The position numbers and the translations under genes were made by a program. Below, piece after piece: positions 8,072-17,682 of a DNA stretch of 64,000 bases. This stretch comes from Arcobacter cloacae (lineage in GTDB: Bacteria > Campylobacterota > Campylobacteria > Campylobacterales > Arcobacteraceae): the NCBI RefSeq assembly GCF_013201935.1, contig NZ_CP053833.1:1240001-1304000 (forward strand), in the 5' to 3' direction. The notes under the pieces are model-generated. The model saw nothing but the letters and a program-made list of their open reading frames with translations, was not told where the DNA came from and ran no database searches. Each line of letters opens with the position of its first letter. Positions within the stretch are counted from its first letter, which is position 1.

Positions 8072-10277
8072 TTGTTATATTTATATATCTAAGTTATGTG
8101 ATTCTAAAAGAAAAACTATTGATGAAAGTTGCGTTATAAAAAAAAATGATGAACTTTTTATAACTTATTGCCAAAGTGATACTTTAGATAAATTTGAAGC
8201 AGATATAAATTTAGTAGCTGGAAATTCATCTTTTATTTATTTTTTTAAAAAGAAGTTTTTTTCAATTTTTATATCTATTCTTTCTGTATTAGTTATATTA
8301 ATGGCATTTTTATCAGTTTCTATATACGAAGATTTCTTAAAAAAAGTAGTTTTCGAAGCTCCATTTTCTTGGGAAACAAATGATTTTATTGCTTTGTTTT
8401 TTGTAATTTTATTCTTTTTAGGTGTTTTAATGATGCCTTCTATTTTAGAAGCTGAAGGAAATGAATTTAAAAATTTGATTTTTTCATGGTTTAATAAAGA
8501 TATCAGAAAATTAAGAAAATTAGAACTAACTTTATCTAATTTTGATAAAAAAACAAATATTCATTTGTATAATTTTGATTTAGAAAATTCAGAACATTGG
8601 CTTTGGAAGATATTTATAAGTAGAATTTTAAACAGATTTACAAATGTAAATTTTTATATTAGAAATGACAAACTTCAAAATGTAGTAAGAAGATTAAATA
8701 AATTTGATATTTTGGATATTGAAATAATAAAACCAGAAATTAGCTCTAAAAAGTATGATGTTGAAATTTTATTATCTTCAAAAGAACAAAAATTCTATCT
8801 TTTATTACAACTTTGCTCTACAATTTTATTAAAACAAAGAGATAAGAAAAATTTTATCTCTTTAGAACTTTTTGAGTATTGTGGTAAAAACTTTATAAAA
8901 GAGGAAACTGATTCAAAAAATCAATTGATTTTTGGTTTTCAAAACTTTATAAATCGAAGCTTTGATGATTTTAAATTTTTGGCTCAAGAAAAATCTTTAC
9001 AAATATTTTTTACTTCAAATGTTACATATAAAGATTTAAGTGATGAAGAAAGAAGAATTGCTTATTATTTGAGAAATCATATAGAAGAGTGTATTTCTAT
9101 ATTTGAAAATCCTATATCTCTTTTAATTTTATATTATTATGTAAAAGAGATAGTTTTAGACAAAAAAAGAACTATAAAAATTTTAGAAAAATTTATTAGT
9201 TCAACTAAAAATACGCAACAATATGAATTAATAAACTATTATTGGTTTGAAATAGCTGGATATATGTTTGATTTTAATGATGTAAATACTTTTGAAAGTT
9301 CGAATAATTCATATTATAGAAAATTATCAATAGAAGCTTTAAATAATTTAGCTTTTTTATTTGAAAGAAATGGTCATTTTGATCAAGCAATTTTATTAAA
9401 TCAATATTTATATGAAATAAATCCAAATAAGTATGCTTTAAATATCTGTTCTTTATATGAAAGAATGGGACAGTTTGAAAAAGCTTATGAAACTTTACCT
9501 AAAAAATTAAATTTAGGGAAAAATCAAAAGCCTTCAGATATTGAAATAAGATATTATCAAAGAAAAGCAGCTTGGATTATAATTAGTCAAAGAAATGAGA
9601 CTTTAAAACAAGAAGGAATTGAGTCTTTAGATAAATTAGAAGAACTTTTATTTTCTCATAATGACGAAAATGAACCCTTATGGTTGTGGCATTTTTATAA
9701 TATCAAAGCAAATCTTAATGAGTGGGATGAAAACTATGATGAAGCAATTATCTTTTATAAAAAATGTTTATCAATACCAACTTTAGGTGCTTTTGAATAT
9801 GGTGCAACTTTTGTAAATATGGCTATTTCTTATAGATGTAAATATGTCTTACAAAAAATTAAAGAAGAAAAAACAATAGATAAATCAATAAAACTTGGGC
9901 GACTTGGTATGATTTTAAAAGAATCAGTTGGAGACAGAGATGAAATGCCAGTTGTTTTACATAATTTTGCTTTAAATATTTTATATAAAATCTCAAATAA
10001 TATGGATATTACTCTTTGTAATGAAGTTTTAAAAGCTACAAATGAAGCTTTAGAGATATTAGAGAGAACTAAATCTATAAAAAGATTAGGAATGGTTCTA
10101 ATTGAAAATTATATAGTTAAATGTTTACTTAAAATAGATGCAAAAGATACGGTTATAAAATTGGGAAATCACATGAGACTTTTAGGGCAAAGTGAGTTGA
10201 ACCAACTATTAAATATATACAAAGAGTTTGAAAAAAACAATAAAATAAAAAAACTAGAATTTTTAGATAAATTTTGA
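8058..10277 (+). CDS. membrane-anchored TPR-type protein of unknown function
   Basis: 739 residues. Two hydrophobic segments (about residues 70-90 and 110-132) anchor the protein. A long soluble part follows: ~150-330 is mixed alpha/beta, and ~380-720 is helical with TPR-like repeats (RKLSIEALNNLAFLFERNG; NEWDENYDEAIIFYKKC). I recognise no family. The gene overlaps the GGCT-like gene by 14 bases and lies 22 bases before ovoA. It may be a scaffold or sensor for its operon partners, but nothing in the sequence proves this. Confidence 0.75.
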   Translation: MIQNSCYIYISKLCDSKRKTIDESCVIKKNDELFITYCQSDTLDKFEADINLVAGNSSFIYFFKKKFFSIFISILSVLVILMAFLSVSIYEDFLKKVVFEAPFSWETNDFIALFFVILFFLGVLMMPSILEAEGNEFKNLIFSWFNKDIRKLRKLELTLSNFDKKTNIHLYNFDLENSEHWLWKIFISRILNRFTNVNFYIRNDKLQNVVRRLNKFDILDIEIIKPEISSKKYDVEILLSSKEQKFYLLLQLCSTILLKQRDKKNFISLELFEYCGKNFIKEETDSKNQLIFGFQNFINRSFDDFKFLAQEKSLQIFFTSNVTYKDLSDEERRIAYYLRNHIEECISIFENPISLLILYYYVKEIVLDKKRTIKILEKFISSTKNTQQYELINYYWFEIAGYMFDFNDVNTFESSNNSYYRKLSIEALNNLAFLFERNGHFDQAILLNQYLYEINPNKYALNICSLYERMGQFEKAYETLPKKLNLGKNQKPSDIEIRYYQRKAAWIIISQRNETLKQEGIESLDKLEELLFSHNDENEPLWLWHFYNIKANLNEWDENYDEAIIFYKKCLSIPTLGAFEYGATFVNMAISYRCKYVLQKIKEEKTIDKSIKLGRLGMILKESVGDRDEMPVVLHNFALNILYKISNNMDITLCNEVLKATNEALEILERTKSIKRLGMVLIENYIVKCLLKIDAKDTVIKLGNHMRLLGQSELNQLLNIYKEFEKNNKIKKLEFLDKF

Positions 10278-10299
10278 ATAAGAGTATAAAAGGAGAAAA

Positions 10300-12393
10300 A
10301 TGAATTATATAAAAAATAGTGTAAATTTAAATACAGGTTCAATAGAAGAAAAAAGAGAAGAGATAAGAAAACAGTTTTTACAGACTTTTGAGTTAGATGA
10401 GAAACTATTTGATTTATTAAAAGAGAAAGATTTTATTTATGAACAACCAAATAGGTTAAGACATCCTTTGATTTTTTATTATGGACATACAGCTACATTT
10501 TTTATAAATAAATTGATTTTAGCAAATATAATAAAACAAAGAGTTAATCCTGAATTTGAATCAATATTTGCAATTGGTGTTGATGAAATGAGTTGGGATG
10601 ATTTAAATTCTGGAAACTATAAATGGCCAAAATTTGAAGAGATAAAAGATTATAGGCAAAAAGTTAAAAATATAGTTTTAGAGTTGATTAATAATATAGA
10701 GTTTACTATTCCTATAAATTGGGATTCTTCTATGTGGATAATTTTGATGGGAATTGAGCATGAAAATATTCATATAGAAACAAGTTCTGTTTTACTTAGA
10801 GAACTTGATATAAAATATTTAAGAAAAGATGAAATTTTTACGTATTCAAATGAATTTTCAAATGATTATCCAATAAATGAGTTAATAGATGTAAAAGGCG
10901 GAGATGTTATTTTACAAAAAGATAGAAAGAATCCTATTTTTTATGGTTGGGATAATGAATTTTCATATCATGCATCAAAAATAAATGATTTTAAAGCTTC
11001 TAAATATCTTGTTTCAAATGGAGAGTTTTTAGAGTTTGTAAAAGAAGATGGTTATAACAAACCTGAGTTTTTTTCAAAAGAGGGTAGAGAGTGGTTAGGT
11101 TATACTAATGCAAAACATCCAACTTTTTGGATAAAAGAGGATGAAAACTATTTTTTAAGAGAGATAAATAGAGTAGTTCCTCTTCCACTTAATTATCCTG
11201 TAGACGTGAATTTATATGAAGCAGAAGCATTTTGTAAATATAAAAGTCAAAAACTAGGAATTGAAGTTAGACTTCCAAGTGAAGATGAGTATTATAGACT
11301 TTATGATTTTGTAGATGCAGGAAACAAAGAGGCAAATATTGGTTTAATTCAGTTTAATCAATCGCCTGTAAATAAGTATAAATTTGATGAGTTTTATGAT
11401 GTTGTTGGAAATGTTTGGCAATGGAGTTTAACACCTATTTATCCTTTTGATGATTTTGTTCCTCATCCTATTTATGATGATTTTACAACTCCAACTTATG
11501 ATGATAGACACGCACTTATAAAAGGTGGCTCGTTTATTAGTTTAGGAAATGAAACTTTAAAAGAATCAAGATATGCTTTTAGAAAACACTTTTTTCAACA
11601 TGCAGGTTTTAGATATGTAAACTCTTCAAATGAGTATAGAACAAAATTAAATGATAATGTTTATGAAACTGATGAGTTAATTTCTCAATATTGTGAGTTT
11701 CATTATGGAAATGAAAATTTTGGAGTTAAGAATTTTTGTGTAAATTCTGTTGAGTTATTAGATCCATATTTAAAAAATATAAAAACTTCAAAAGCTTTAG
11801 ATTTAGGTTGTTCTGTTGGAAGGGCATCTTTTGAATTGGCTAAAACCTTTGATGAAGTATTAGGAATAGATTTTAGTGCTAACTTTATAAATGTGGGAGT
11901 AAAATTAAAAAATTATGACTCATTAATTTATAAAATCAAAAAAGAGGGTGAGTTATTTGAAGAAAAATCTGTTTCTTTAAAAGATTTAGGATTAGAGCAA
12001 ATTAAAAATAAAGTAAGCTTTATGCAAGGTGATGCTTGTAATTTAAAAGATATTTATAGTGGCTTTGATTTGATTTTTTGTTCAAATTTGATAGATAGAC
12101 TGTACTATCCTCAAAAATTCTTAGATGATATTCCTTTACGAATAAATAAAGATGGTTTATTGGTTTTATTAAGCCCATATACTTGGCTAGAAGATTATAC
12201 ACCAAAAGAGAACTGGCTTGGTGGATATATAAAAGATAATAAAGAGATTAGCACTTTAGATAGTTTAAAAAACAATTTATCATCTCAATTTGAATTACTT
12301 GATACAATAGATGTACCTTTTGTTATAAAAGAGACAGCAAGAAAATATCAACATACAATCTCACAAATGACTATTTGGAAGAAAAAAGATTAA
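10300..12393 (+). CDS. ovoA: OvoA: 5-histidylcysteine sulfoxide synthase with methyltransferase domain
   Basis: 697 residues. The N-terminal DinB-like domain carries the iron-binding motif HENIHIE (His154, His158), and His63 in FYYGH is a likely third ligand. A sulfatase-modifying-factor (FGE-like) domain spans ~190-440 (VVGNVWQWS, ALIKGGSFIS, HAGFRYV). The C-terminus from ~485 is a SAM methyltransferase (ALDLGCSVGRASF). This order is that of OvoA, which joins cysteine to histidine C5 oxidatively and N-methylates the product toward ovothiol A. The start has a good ribosome site (AAGGAG). OvoB, the PLP lyase, is not in the window. Confidence 0.92.
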   Translation: MNYIKNSVNLNTGSIEEKREEIRKQFLQTFELDEKLFDLLKEKDFIYEQPNRLRHPLIFYYGHTATFFINKLILANIIKQRVNPEFESIFAIGVDEMSWDDLNSGNYKWPKFEEIKDYRQKVKNIVLELINNIEFTIPINWDSSMWIILMGIEHENIHIETSSVLLRELDIKYLRKDEIFTYSNEFSNDYPINELIDVKGGDVILQKDRKNPIFYGWDNEFSYHASKINDFKASKYLVSNGEFLEFVKEDGYNKPEFFSKEGREWLGYTNAKHPTFWIKEDENYFLREINRVVPLPLNYPVDVNLYEAEAFCKYKSQKLGIEVRLPSEDEYYRLYDFVDAGNKEANIGLIQFNQSPVNKYKFDEFYDVVGNVWQWSLTPIYPFDDFVPHPIYDDFTTPTYDDRHALIKGGSFISLGNETLKESRYAFRKHFFQHAGFRYVNSSNEYRTKLNDNVYETDELISQYCEFHYGNENFGVKNFCVNSVELLDPYLKNIKTSKALDLGCSVGRASFELAKTFDEVLGIDFSANFINVGVKLKNYDSLIYKIKKEGELFEEKSVSLKDLGLEQIKNKVSFMQGDACNLKDIYSGFDLIFCSNLIDRLYYPQKFLDDIPLRINKDGLLVLLSPYTWLEDYTPKENWLGGYIKDNKEISTLDSLKNNLSSQFELLDTIDVPFVIKETARKYQHTISQMTIWKKKD

Positions 12394-12401
12394 ATATTAA
12401 C

Positions 12402-12444
12402 AAAATTATTGTACAAAAGCTTTAAGTTTTAGTACAATAATTTT
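12402..12444. terminator. ovoA terminator hairpin abutting the comEC start codon
   Basis: A perfect 13-bp inverted repeat (12402-12414 with 12432-12444) around a 17-base loop that contains AAGCTT, with T45 after the right arm. It can end ovoA transcription. Its right arm also contains TACAAT (12433-12438), a plausible -10 box seven bases before the comEC ATG at 12446. Confidence 0.65.
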
Positions 12445-12445
12445 T

Positions 12446-13684
12446 ATGATTATTAAAATTAAATTACAAAATAAAAAAATCTTAACAATTACTATTTTAA
12501 TTTTTCTTTTTTTAATAAATTTATCAATTGAATATGCTAAATATTTAGATTTAATCGATGAAGAGATTTATGAAACAAAAGTAGAAGTTTTAAATATTTA
12601 CAAAAAAGATAATTTTGATATTTTAAGAGTTAAAGCTGATAATTTTGATTTTTTTACAAATGTAAGTAAAAATGAAAATATAAAAAAATCAGATTTTTTA
12701 AATATTACTTTTATCTCAAGAAATATTAGTTTTTTAGATTATTTAAAAGGTTTTTATACAAAAACTTTATATTTTGATAGGATAAAAAAATCATATAGTT
12801 TCAAAGATAAAATTGTAGAGAAAATAGATTCAAATCATGAAAATGAGATGGTAAAAGAGTTATTTGGTGCTCTTTTTTTAGCAATTCCTATTTCAAAAGA
12901 GTTAAGGGATATTTGTACAAACTATGGAATTAGTCACTTAATAGCTTTAAGTGGTTTTCATTTAGTTGTTTTATCTTTTATTATTTATTGGATTTTTTAT
13001 TATCCATACTCTTTTTTTCATCAAAAATATTTTCCATATCGCAATAAAAAATATGATTTATTGATAATTACCATATTTTTACTCTTTTTTTATTTACTTT
13101 TAACAGGAATAATCCCTTCTTTATTAAGGGCATTTGTGATGTTTTGCTTAGGAATTTTTCTTTTACGTTCAAATATAAAAATATTTTCTTTTGAAACTTT
13201 ACTTTTTACTTTTTTAATTGTTATAGTTTTTTTCCCTAAATATTTATTTTCATTGGGTTTTTGGTTTTCAATTATGGCTGTTTTTTATATCTTTTTGTAT
13301 ATTAGATATTTTACTTTCAAAAATAAGATATTTCATCTTATTTTTTTTAATAGTTGGATGTTTTTTATTTTTAATCCAATAGTGCATTTTTATTTTCCTG
13401 CAACTTCATATGAACAATTTTTATCAATAATAATTACTATATTTTTCACAATTTTTTATCCATTTGAAATAGTTGCTCATATTTTTGATTTTGCAATATA
13501 TTTTGATGAGTATATTAGATATTTTTTAGAGTACAAAATGTATGTTTATGAAGTAAAAACACCCTTTTATTTTTTTATTATTTTTATAACTTTCTCTTTT
13601 TTATCAATATTTTATAAAAAGGCATTTTATATTTTGAATATTTTGATGATTTTATTTAATCTATTTTTGTATTTAAGATTTTAA
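12446..13684 (+). CDS. comEC: ComEC/Rec2-family competence channel, short form
   Basis: 412 residues with about eight membrane segments. The competence-domain signature GISHLIALSGFHL (~162-174) is present, followed by PSLLRAFVMF and LGFWFSIMAVFYI. ComEC carries single-stranded transforming DNA across the inner membrane. The C-terminal metallo-beta-lactamase nuclease domain of Bacillus ComEC is absent, as in other Campylobacterota of this length. No Shine-Dalgarno precedes the ATG, which sits directly after a hairpin. The 3' end overlaps the convergent exonuclease gene by 12 bases. Confidence 0.88.
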   Translation: MIIKIKLQNKKILTITILIFLFLINLSIEYAKYLDLIDEEIYETKVEVLNIYKKDNFDILRVKADNFDFFTNVSKNENIKKSDFLNITFISRNISFLDYLKGFYTKTLYFDRIKKSYSFKDKIVEKIDSNHENEMVKELFGALFLAIPISKELRDICTNYGISHLIALSGFHLVVLSFIIYWIFYYPYSFFHQKYFPYRNKKYDLLIITIFLLFFYLLLTGIIPSLLRAFVMFCLGIFLLRSNIKIFSFETLLFTFLIVIVFFPKYLFSLGFWFSIMAVFYIFLYIRYFTFKNKIFHLIFFNSWMFFIFNPIVHFYFPATSYEQFLSIIITIFFTIFYPFEIVAHIFDFAIYFDEYIRYFLEYKMYVYEVKTPFYFFIIFITFSFLSIFYKKAFYILNILMILFNLFLYLRF

Positions 13685-14416
13685 AACTTTATCTAAAGTG
13701 TATTTCATATCTTCATCTAAATCACTCATAGATGTTCTCATCCAATTAAGATAGTTTGCATCTACTTTAGCTACTTCTTCAATGTCTTTACCTTTATATT
13801 TTCCAAATCTAAAAGTTTTGATAAATACAGGAGTTTTTGTTAAATCTACCAGTTTTTCTATTGGATTATAATCTGGATAAATCTCTCTACATTTAGCTAC
13901 AAGTTTTGTTAAAAAAAGTTTCATTACAAGCACATCACCGATTGCATCATGAGCTTTTATAGTTATATTGTGTTTTGCTGCTTCAAGTTCTTCAACTTTA
14001 TAAAGTTCAAGAGCATATCTTATATATTGAAGTCTGTGATAAGGAAGTTCAGGAAATAAATGTTTTGCACATCTTAAAGTATCAATTATTTGATATTGGT
14101 TTACAAATCCTTCTTTTTTTATCATTCCTAAATCAAAAGAGATATTATGAGCAATTAAATAATTTTCATTTGAATTTAATTCTTCTAATCTTTTATAAAA
14201 ATCTGTTTGGGTTGCCTTTGGTTTTCCAAGTAATAAATTAGGAGTAATATTATGAACTTCCATAGCTTCAAGTTTTATATCAATATCAGTTGAACACAAC
14301 TCATCAAAAGCTTCAACTTTCCCCTTTTGGTCAACAATCATCGCACCAAATTGAATAATTTTATCTTCTTCTTGATTTCCTGTTGTTTCTGTATCAAATA
14401 AAACGTAATATGCCAT
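13673..14416 (-). CDS. DnaQ-like 3'-5' exonuclease with C-terminal DUF3820-like domain
   Basis: 247 residues. A DEDDh exonuclease domain covers 1-170: FDTETTG, LIAHNISFD and AHDAIGD supply the metal-binding acidic residues and the general-base histidine. The last ~60 residues (FRFGKYKGKDIEEVAK, then YLNWM) resemble the DUF3820 domain often found after such exonucleases. It is too divergent to be called the replicative epsilon subunit; repair or RNA-processing roles are possible. It is transcribed with queA, 12 bases downstream of it. Confidence 0.85.
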   Translation of the reverse strand: MAYYVLFDTETTGNQEEDKIIQFGAMIVDQKGKVEAFDELCSTDIDIKLEAMEVHNITPNLLLGKPKATQTDFYKRLEELNSNENYLIAHNISFDLGMIKKEGFVNQYQIIDTLRCAKHLFPELPYHRLQYIRYALELYKVEELEAAKHNITIKAHDAIGDVLVMKLFLTKLVAKCREIYPDYNPIEKLVDLTKTPVFIKTFRFGKYKGKDIEEVAKVDANYLNWMRTSMSDLDEDMKYTLDKVLKS

Positions 14417-14428
14417 AATAAATCTCCT

Positions 14429-15451
14429 TTAAAGTATTAACATACCATCACCATAAGAGTAAAATCTATATTTTTCTTTTATGGCTTCATGGTAAATTTC
14501 AAGTGTTTTTTCTAATCCTACGAATGATGCTATTAGCATTATAAGTGTAGATTTTGGTAAGTGAAAGTTTGTAAGTAAGCAATCAACTTTTATAGGTTTA
14601 TTTGCAGGATTTAAAAATAAATCACATTCACCTTGTATTTTATTTGTTCTTACATAATACTCAACTGTTCTTGTTACTGTTGTTCCAACAGCCAAAACTT
14701 TTGAAGCATTATCTAAAGCTTTTTTTGCATCTATTCCTATTTCAAAATATTCACTATGCATTGGATGATTTAAAATATCTTCAGCATCAACTGGTTTAAA
14801 TGTTCCAGCTCCCACATGAAGTGTTAGATAATTTACATTATATTTATTATTTATCTTTTCTAGAAGTTCAGGTGTAAAATGTAGTGATGCTGTAGGCGCT
14901 GCTACTGCTCCATAATTTTTAGCAAATAAAGTTTGATAATCTTGTTCATCTTTTTTTTCATCAGCTCTATTCATATAAGGAGGAAGAGGAAGGTGACCTA
15001 TTTTATTTAAAATTTCTACAACTTCTAAAAAATCAAGTTTTTTCTCATTTTGGAAAAACTCCACAACACGACTACCATCTTCATTGATTTCTAAAACTAA
15101 AGCTGTTAAATTTTCGTCAAAAAATAGTTTTGTTCCTACTTTTACTTTTCCACCAATCATTACTAAATATCTATCCATAAATAATGGTTTATTAAGTAAT
15201 AATTCTATTTTTCCACCAGTTTCTTTTGTACCAAAAATTCTAGCTTTTATAACTTTTGTATCATTTAAAAATATAGATAAATCATCAGGTAAAAAATCCA
15301 TTAGGTTTTTAAAAGTTGAGTGGGTGATTTTATCTGTTTTTCTATCATAAACCAAAAGCCTAGCACAATCAGCTGGACTTACTGGATGGGTTGCAATTAA
15401 TTCTTTTGGTAAATCATAGTCATAACTTGAAGTTTTTAATGGGTCTAGCAA
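14429..15451 (-). CDS. queA: S-adenosylmethionine:tRNA ribosyltransferase-isomerase
   Basis: 340 residues, normal QueA length. Signature stretches are SYDYDLPKELIATHP, LPPYMNR, GAVAAPTASLHFTPELL, LHVGAGTFKPV and the C-terminal YRFYSYGDGMLI. QueA transfers and isomerises the ribosyl part of SAM onto preQ1 in tRNA to make epoxyqueuosine. It lies two bases downstream of tatC, in a tatB-tatC-queA-exonuclease operon. Confidence 0.97.
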   Translation of the reverse strand: MLDPLKTSSYDYDLPKELIATHPVSPADCARLLVYDRKTDKITHSTFKNLMDFLPDDLSIFLNDTKVIKARIFGTKETGGKIELLLNKPLFMDRYLVMIGGKVKVGTKLFFDENLTALVLEINEDGSRVVEFFQNEKKLDFLEVVEILNKIGHLPLPPYMNRADEKKDEQDYQTLFAKNYGAVAAPTASLHFTPELLEKINNKYNVNYLTLHVGAGTFKPVDAEDILNHPMHSEYFEIGIDAKKALDNASKVLAVGTTVTRTVEYYVRTNKIQGECDLFLNPANKPIKVDCLLTNFHLPKSTLIMLIASFVGLEKTLEIYHEAIKEKYRFYSYGDGMLIL

Positions 15452-15453
15452 TT

Positions 15454-16182
15454 TTACTCTTCCTCTTCTTCTTTTGGAGCTGGATTAAATACTTTTGCTA
15501 TGTAAATAGATATTCCATAAAGTAAAGTTAATGGACCAGCCATTAATAATTGACTAATAACATCAGGAGGAGTTAAAAGTGCTGAAATAATAAAAATAAG
15601 AATTATTGCATATCTAAAAAAGTTTTTTAACATTTTATCATCAACAAGTCCTATTTTTGCAAGGAAAAATGTGATAACAGGTAATTCAAAAGCAATTCCA
15701 AAACCAATTAGAAGTTTTGTAAAAAATCCAACATACTTACCAATACTTGGTAATACTGTAACAACAGCCGAACCAAAATTTACTAAAAATTCAAATCCAA
15801 CAGGAACAACAATATAATAAGCAAAAGAAGCTCCAACTAAAAACATAAGTGTTGCAAAAAATACAAAAGGAATTACAAGTTTTTTTTCATGGTCATAAAG
15901 CCCAGGTGCTAAAAACAACCATAATTGCCAAAATATCACGGGTAAAGATATAACAAAACCACCAAAAAATGCAACTTTTAAAGCTGTAAAAAATGTCTCT
16001 TGAATTTCAACAGCAACCATGTGAGAATTTTCAGGTAAAATAGTTTTAACAGGAATCATCATCCAACTAAGAATTGGTTCATAAAATGCAAAACATACAA
16101 AAAACATAGCAACAACAGTTAAACTTGAAATTACTAATCTTTTTCTCAAATCTGCTATATGTGGTTTTAAATCTTCAAACAT
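15454..16182 (-). CDS. tatC: Sec-independent translocase subunit TatC
   Basis: 242 residues with six predicted membrane helices. It opens with the usual cytoplasmic segment (LKPHIADLRKRLVIS, E. coli-like H-L-x-E-L-R region) and contains the conserved FWQLWLFLAPGLYDHEKK. It is the receptor for twin-arginine signal peptides. Its ATG overlaps the tatB stop region, so the two are translationally coupled. Confidence 0.96.
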   Translation of the reverse strand: MFEDLKPHIADLRKRLVISSLTVVAMFFVCFAFYEPILSWMMIPVKTILPENSHMVAVEIQETFFTALKVAFFGGFVISLPVIFWQLWLFLAPGLYDHEKKLVIPFVFFATLMFLVGASFAYYIVVPVGFEFLVNFGSAVVTVLPSIGKYVGFFTKLLIGFGIAFELPVITFFLAKIGLVDDKMLKNFFRYAIILIFIISALLTPPDVISQLLMAGPLTLLYGISIYIAKVFNPAPKEEEEE

Positions 16183-16601
16183 TAAGCATTATCCTCTTTT
16201 TTTTCATCTAATTTTACTTTAAATTTATCCTCTTTTTTGAAAGAGACTTTTTCACTTTTTTTCTCTTCAACAATCTGTGTTTCAACTTTTTTTTCATTTG
16301 TTGATGATTTTACATCATCATTTAGAATATCATTTAATCCTAAATCTATTTTTGAATCCATTGATAAAGAAGCCTTTGTCTCTTCAATTTGCGATTTAAA
16401 TTTATTAGCTTCTGCTTTCATTTCTGAAATATTTAGTTCATTATCTAAAGTTGTCTTTGCATCTGCAAGTCCATTTTTAAATTTATTGATAAATTTTGCT
16501 ATCTCAACCATAGCTGTAGGTAGTTTATCAGGTCCTAATGCAATAATTGCAACTATTGCAATTAAAAAAATTTCCATAAAGCCCATTCCAAACATTTGCA
16601 A
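16182..16601 (-). CDS. tatB: Sec-independent translocase subunit TatB
   Basis: 139 residues. One N-terminal membrane helix (GMGFMEIFLIAIVAIIALGP) with the Tat hinge motif GPDKLP, then an amphipathic helix and a long charged tail rich in Lys and Glu. Length and location directly before tatC favour TatB over TatA; a separate TatA is not in the window. First gene of the tatB-tatC-queA-exonuclease run and divergent from the DjlA-like gene. Confidence 0.9.
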   Translation of the reverse strand: MQMFGMGFMEIFLIAIVAIIALGPDKLPTAMVEIAKFINKFKNGLADAKTTLDNELNISEMKAEANKFKSQIEETKASLSMDSKIDLGLNDILNDDVKSSTNEKKVETQIVEEKKSEKVSFKKEDKFKVKLDEKKEDNA

Positions 16602-16685
16602 CTCCCGTATCTATTTAAAGGGAAAGATTTTACCTAAAATTTGTTAAAATCAACCAAAAATTAAAAACAAATCATAAGGGAAAAA

Positions 16686-17441
16686 ATGGAAATCATAGTT
16701 TTAATAGTTGTTATAGCAATTTTATTTCTAATAGGAAAAAATTATAAAACTGAAGAATTTAAAAATATAAATTTGAAGAGAAAAGAGATTTTTCAAGGTG
16801 ATTTGATGCATCATGAAGCTGGACTTTTAGTTGCATTAATGGCGAAAGTTTCAAAAGCAGATGGGAAAGTTTGTGAGTTAGAAGCTGAAGTTTTAAAACA
16901 TACATTTACTGATATTTCAAATCACTTTGAAAATCAAGAAGAGATAAGAGAAAAATTAAAAGCTTTATATGCAAAAGAGAAAGAAAGTTTTGATAATTTA
17001 ATAGATATTTGTAATAAATTATACAATTTAACAAAACATGATTATAATAAACGAGTTAAAATTATGGAATATCTTTTAAATTTGGCTTTTATTGATAAAG
17101 AGTTTTCAAATACAGAAAAGATGATTACAGAAGATATTTCAAATGCTTTAAAGATTAAATTAGAAGATTTTGATAATTTAATCAAAACTTTTGAATCTTT
17201 TTATGCTCAACAAGCTATGAATAAAGCATTGAGTTTAGAAAATGCTTATGATATTTTAGAGTCAAAACCTTCAGATGATGATGCAACACTAAAGAAAAAT
17301 TATAGAAATTTAGTAAAAAAACATCATCCTGATATTATCTCAGGGCAGGGTGCAGCTCAAAGTATTATTGATGAAGCAACACAAAAACTTCAAGAGATAA
17401 ATGAAGCTTATGAAATAATCAAAAAAGATAGAGGTATATGA
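16686..17441 (+). CDS. DjlA-like membrane J-domain co-chaperone
   Basis: 251 residues. An N-terminal membrane segment (EIIVLIVVIAILFLIG) is followed by a TerB-like helical domain (~45-165; LMAKVSKADGKV and LAFIDKEFSN). The C-terminal J domain (~180-250) carries the essential HPD in VKKHHPDI. The order TM-TerB-J is that of DjlA, which stimulates DnaK ATPase at the membrane. It is the first gene of a plus-strand run leading to nadE and lpxK. Confidence 0.85.
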   Translation: MEIIVLIVVIAILFLIGKNYKTEEFKNINLKRKEIFQGDLMHHEAGLLVALMAKVSKADGKVCELEAEVLKHTFTDISNHFENQEEIREKLKALYAKEKESFDNLIDICNKLYNLTKHDYNKRVKIMEYLLNLAFIDKEFSNTEKMITEDISNALKIKLEDFDNLIKTFESFYAQQAMNKALSLENAYDILESKPSDDDATLKKNYRNLVKKHHPDIISGQGAAQSIIDEATQKLQEINEAYEIIKKDRGI

Positions 17442-17442
17442 T

Positions 17443-17682
17443 TTGTTAGGGTTTGAAAAATCTTATGAAGTTTGTAACTGTAAAAAAGTGACAATAAATC
17501 AAATCAAAGATGCAATAATTAACCAAAATGCTTTAACTCTTAGTGAAATACAAGATATAACAACAGCAGGAACAGAGTGTAGGTTTTGTATTTTTCCTGA
17601 GGGTGATTTTGGGAAAATGAAAAAAAAGATTTATTGTAAAGATATTTTAAATGAAATAAAAAAAGAGATGATTAATGGCTAA
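17443..17682 (+). CDS. BFD-like [2Fe-2S] mini-protein A
   Basis: 79 residues, TTG start one base after the djlA-like stop. Cysteines lie at 11, 13, 46 and 49 (VCNCKKVT...ECRFC), the CxC...CxxC pattern of bacterioferritin-associated ferredoxin (BFD)-type [2Fe-2S] domains. Free-standing BFD domains shuttle electrons, for instance to bacterioferritin or reductases. Its stop overlaps the start of a second, related protein by 8 bases. The partner is unknown. Confidence 0.7.
   Translation: MLGFEKSYEVCNCKKVTINQIKDAIINQNALTLSEIQDITTAGTECRFCIFPEGDFGKMKKKIYCKDILNEIKKEMING

Noticed and set aside
13975-14241. Plus-strand ORF opposite the DnaQ-like exonuclease
   Set aside because: Antisense shadow of a gene with clear motifs; no ribosome site and biased composition.
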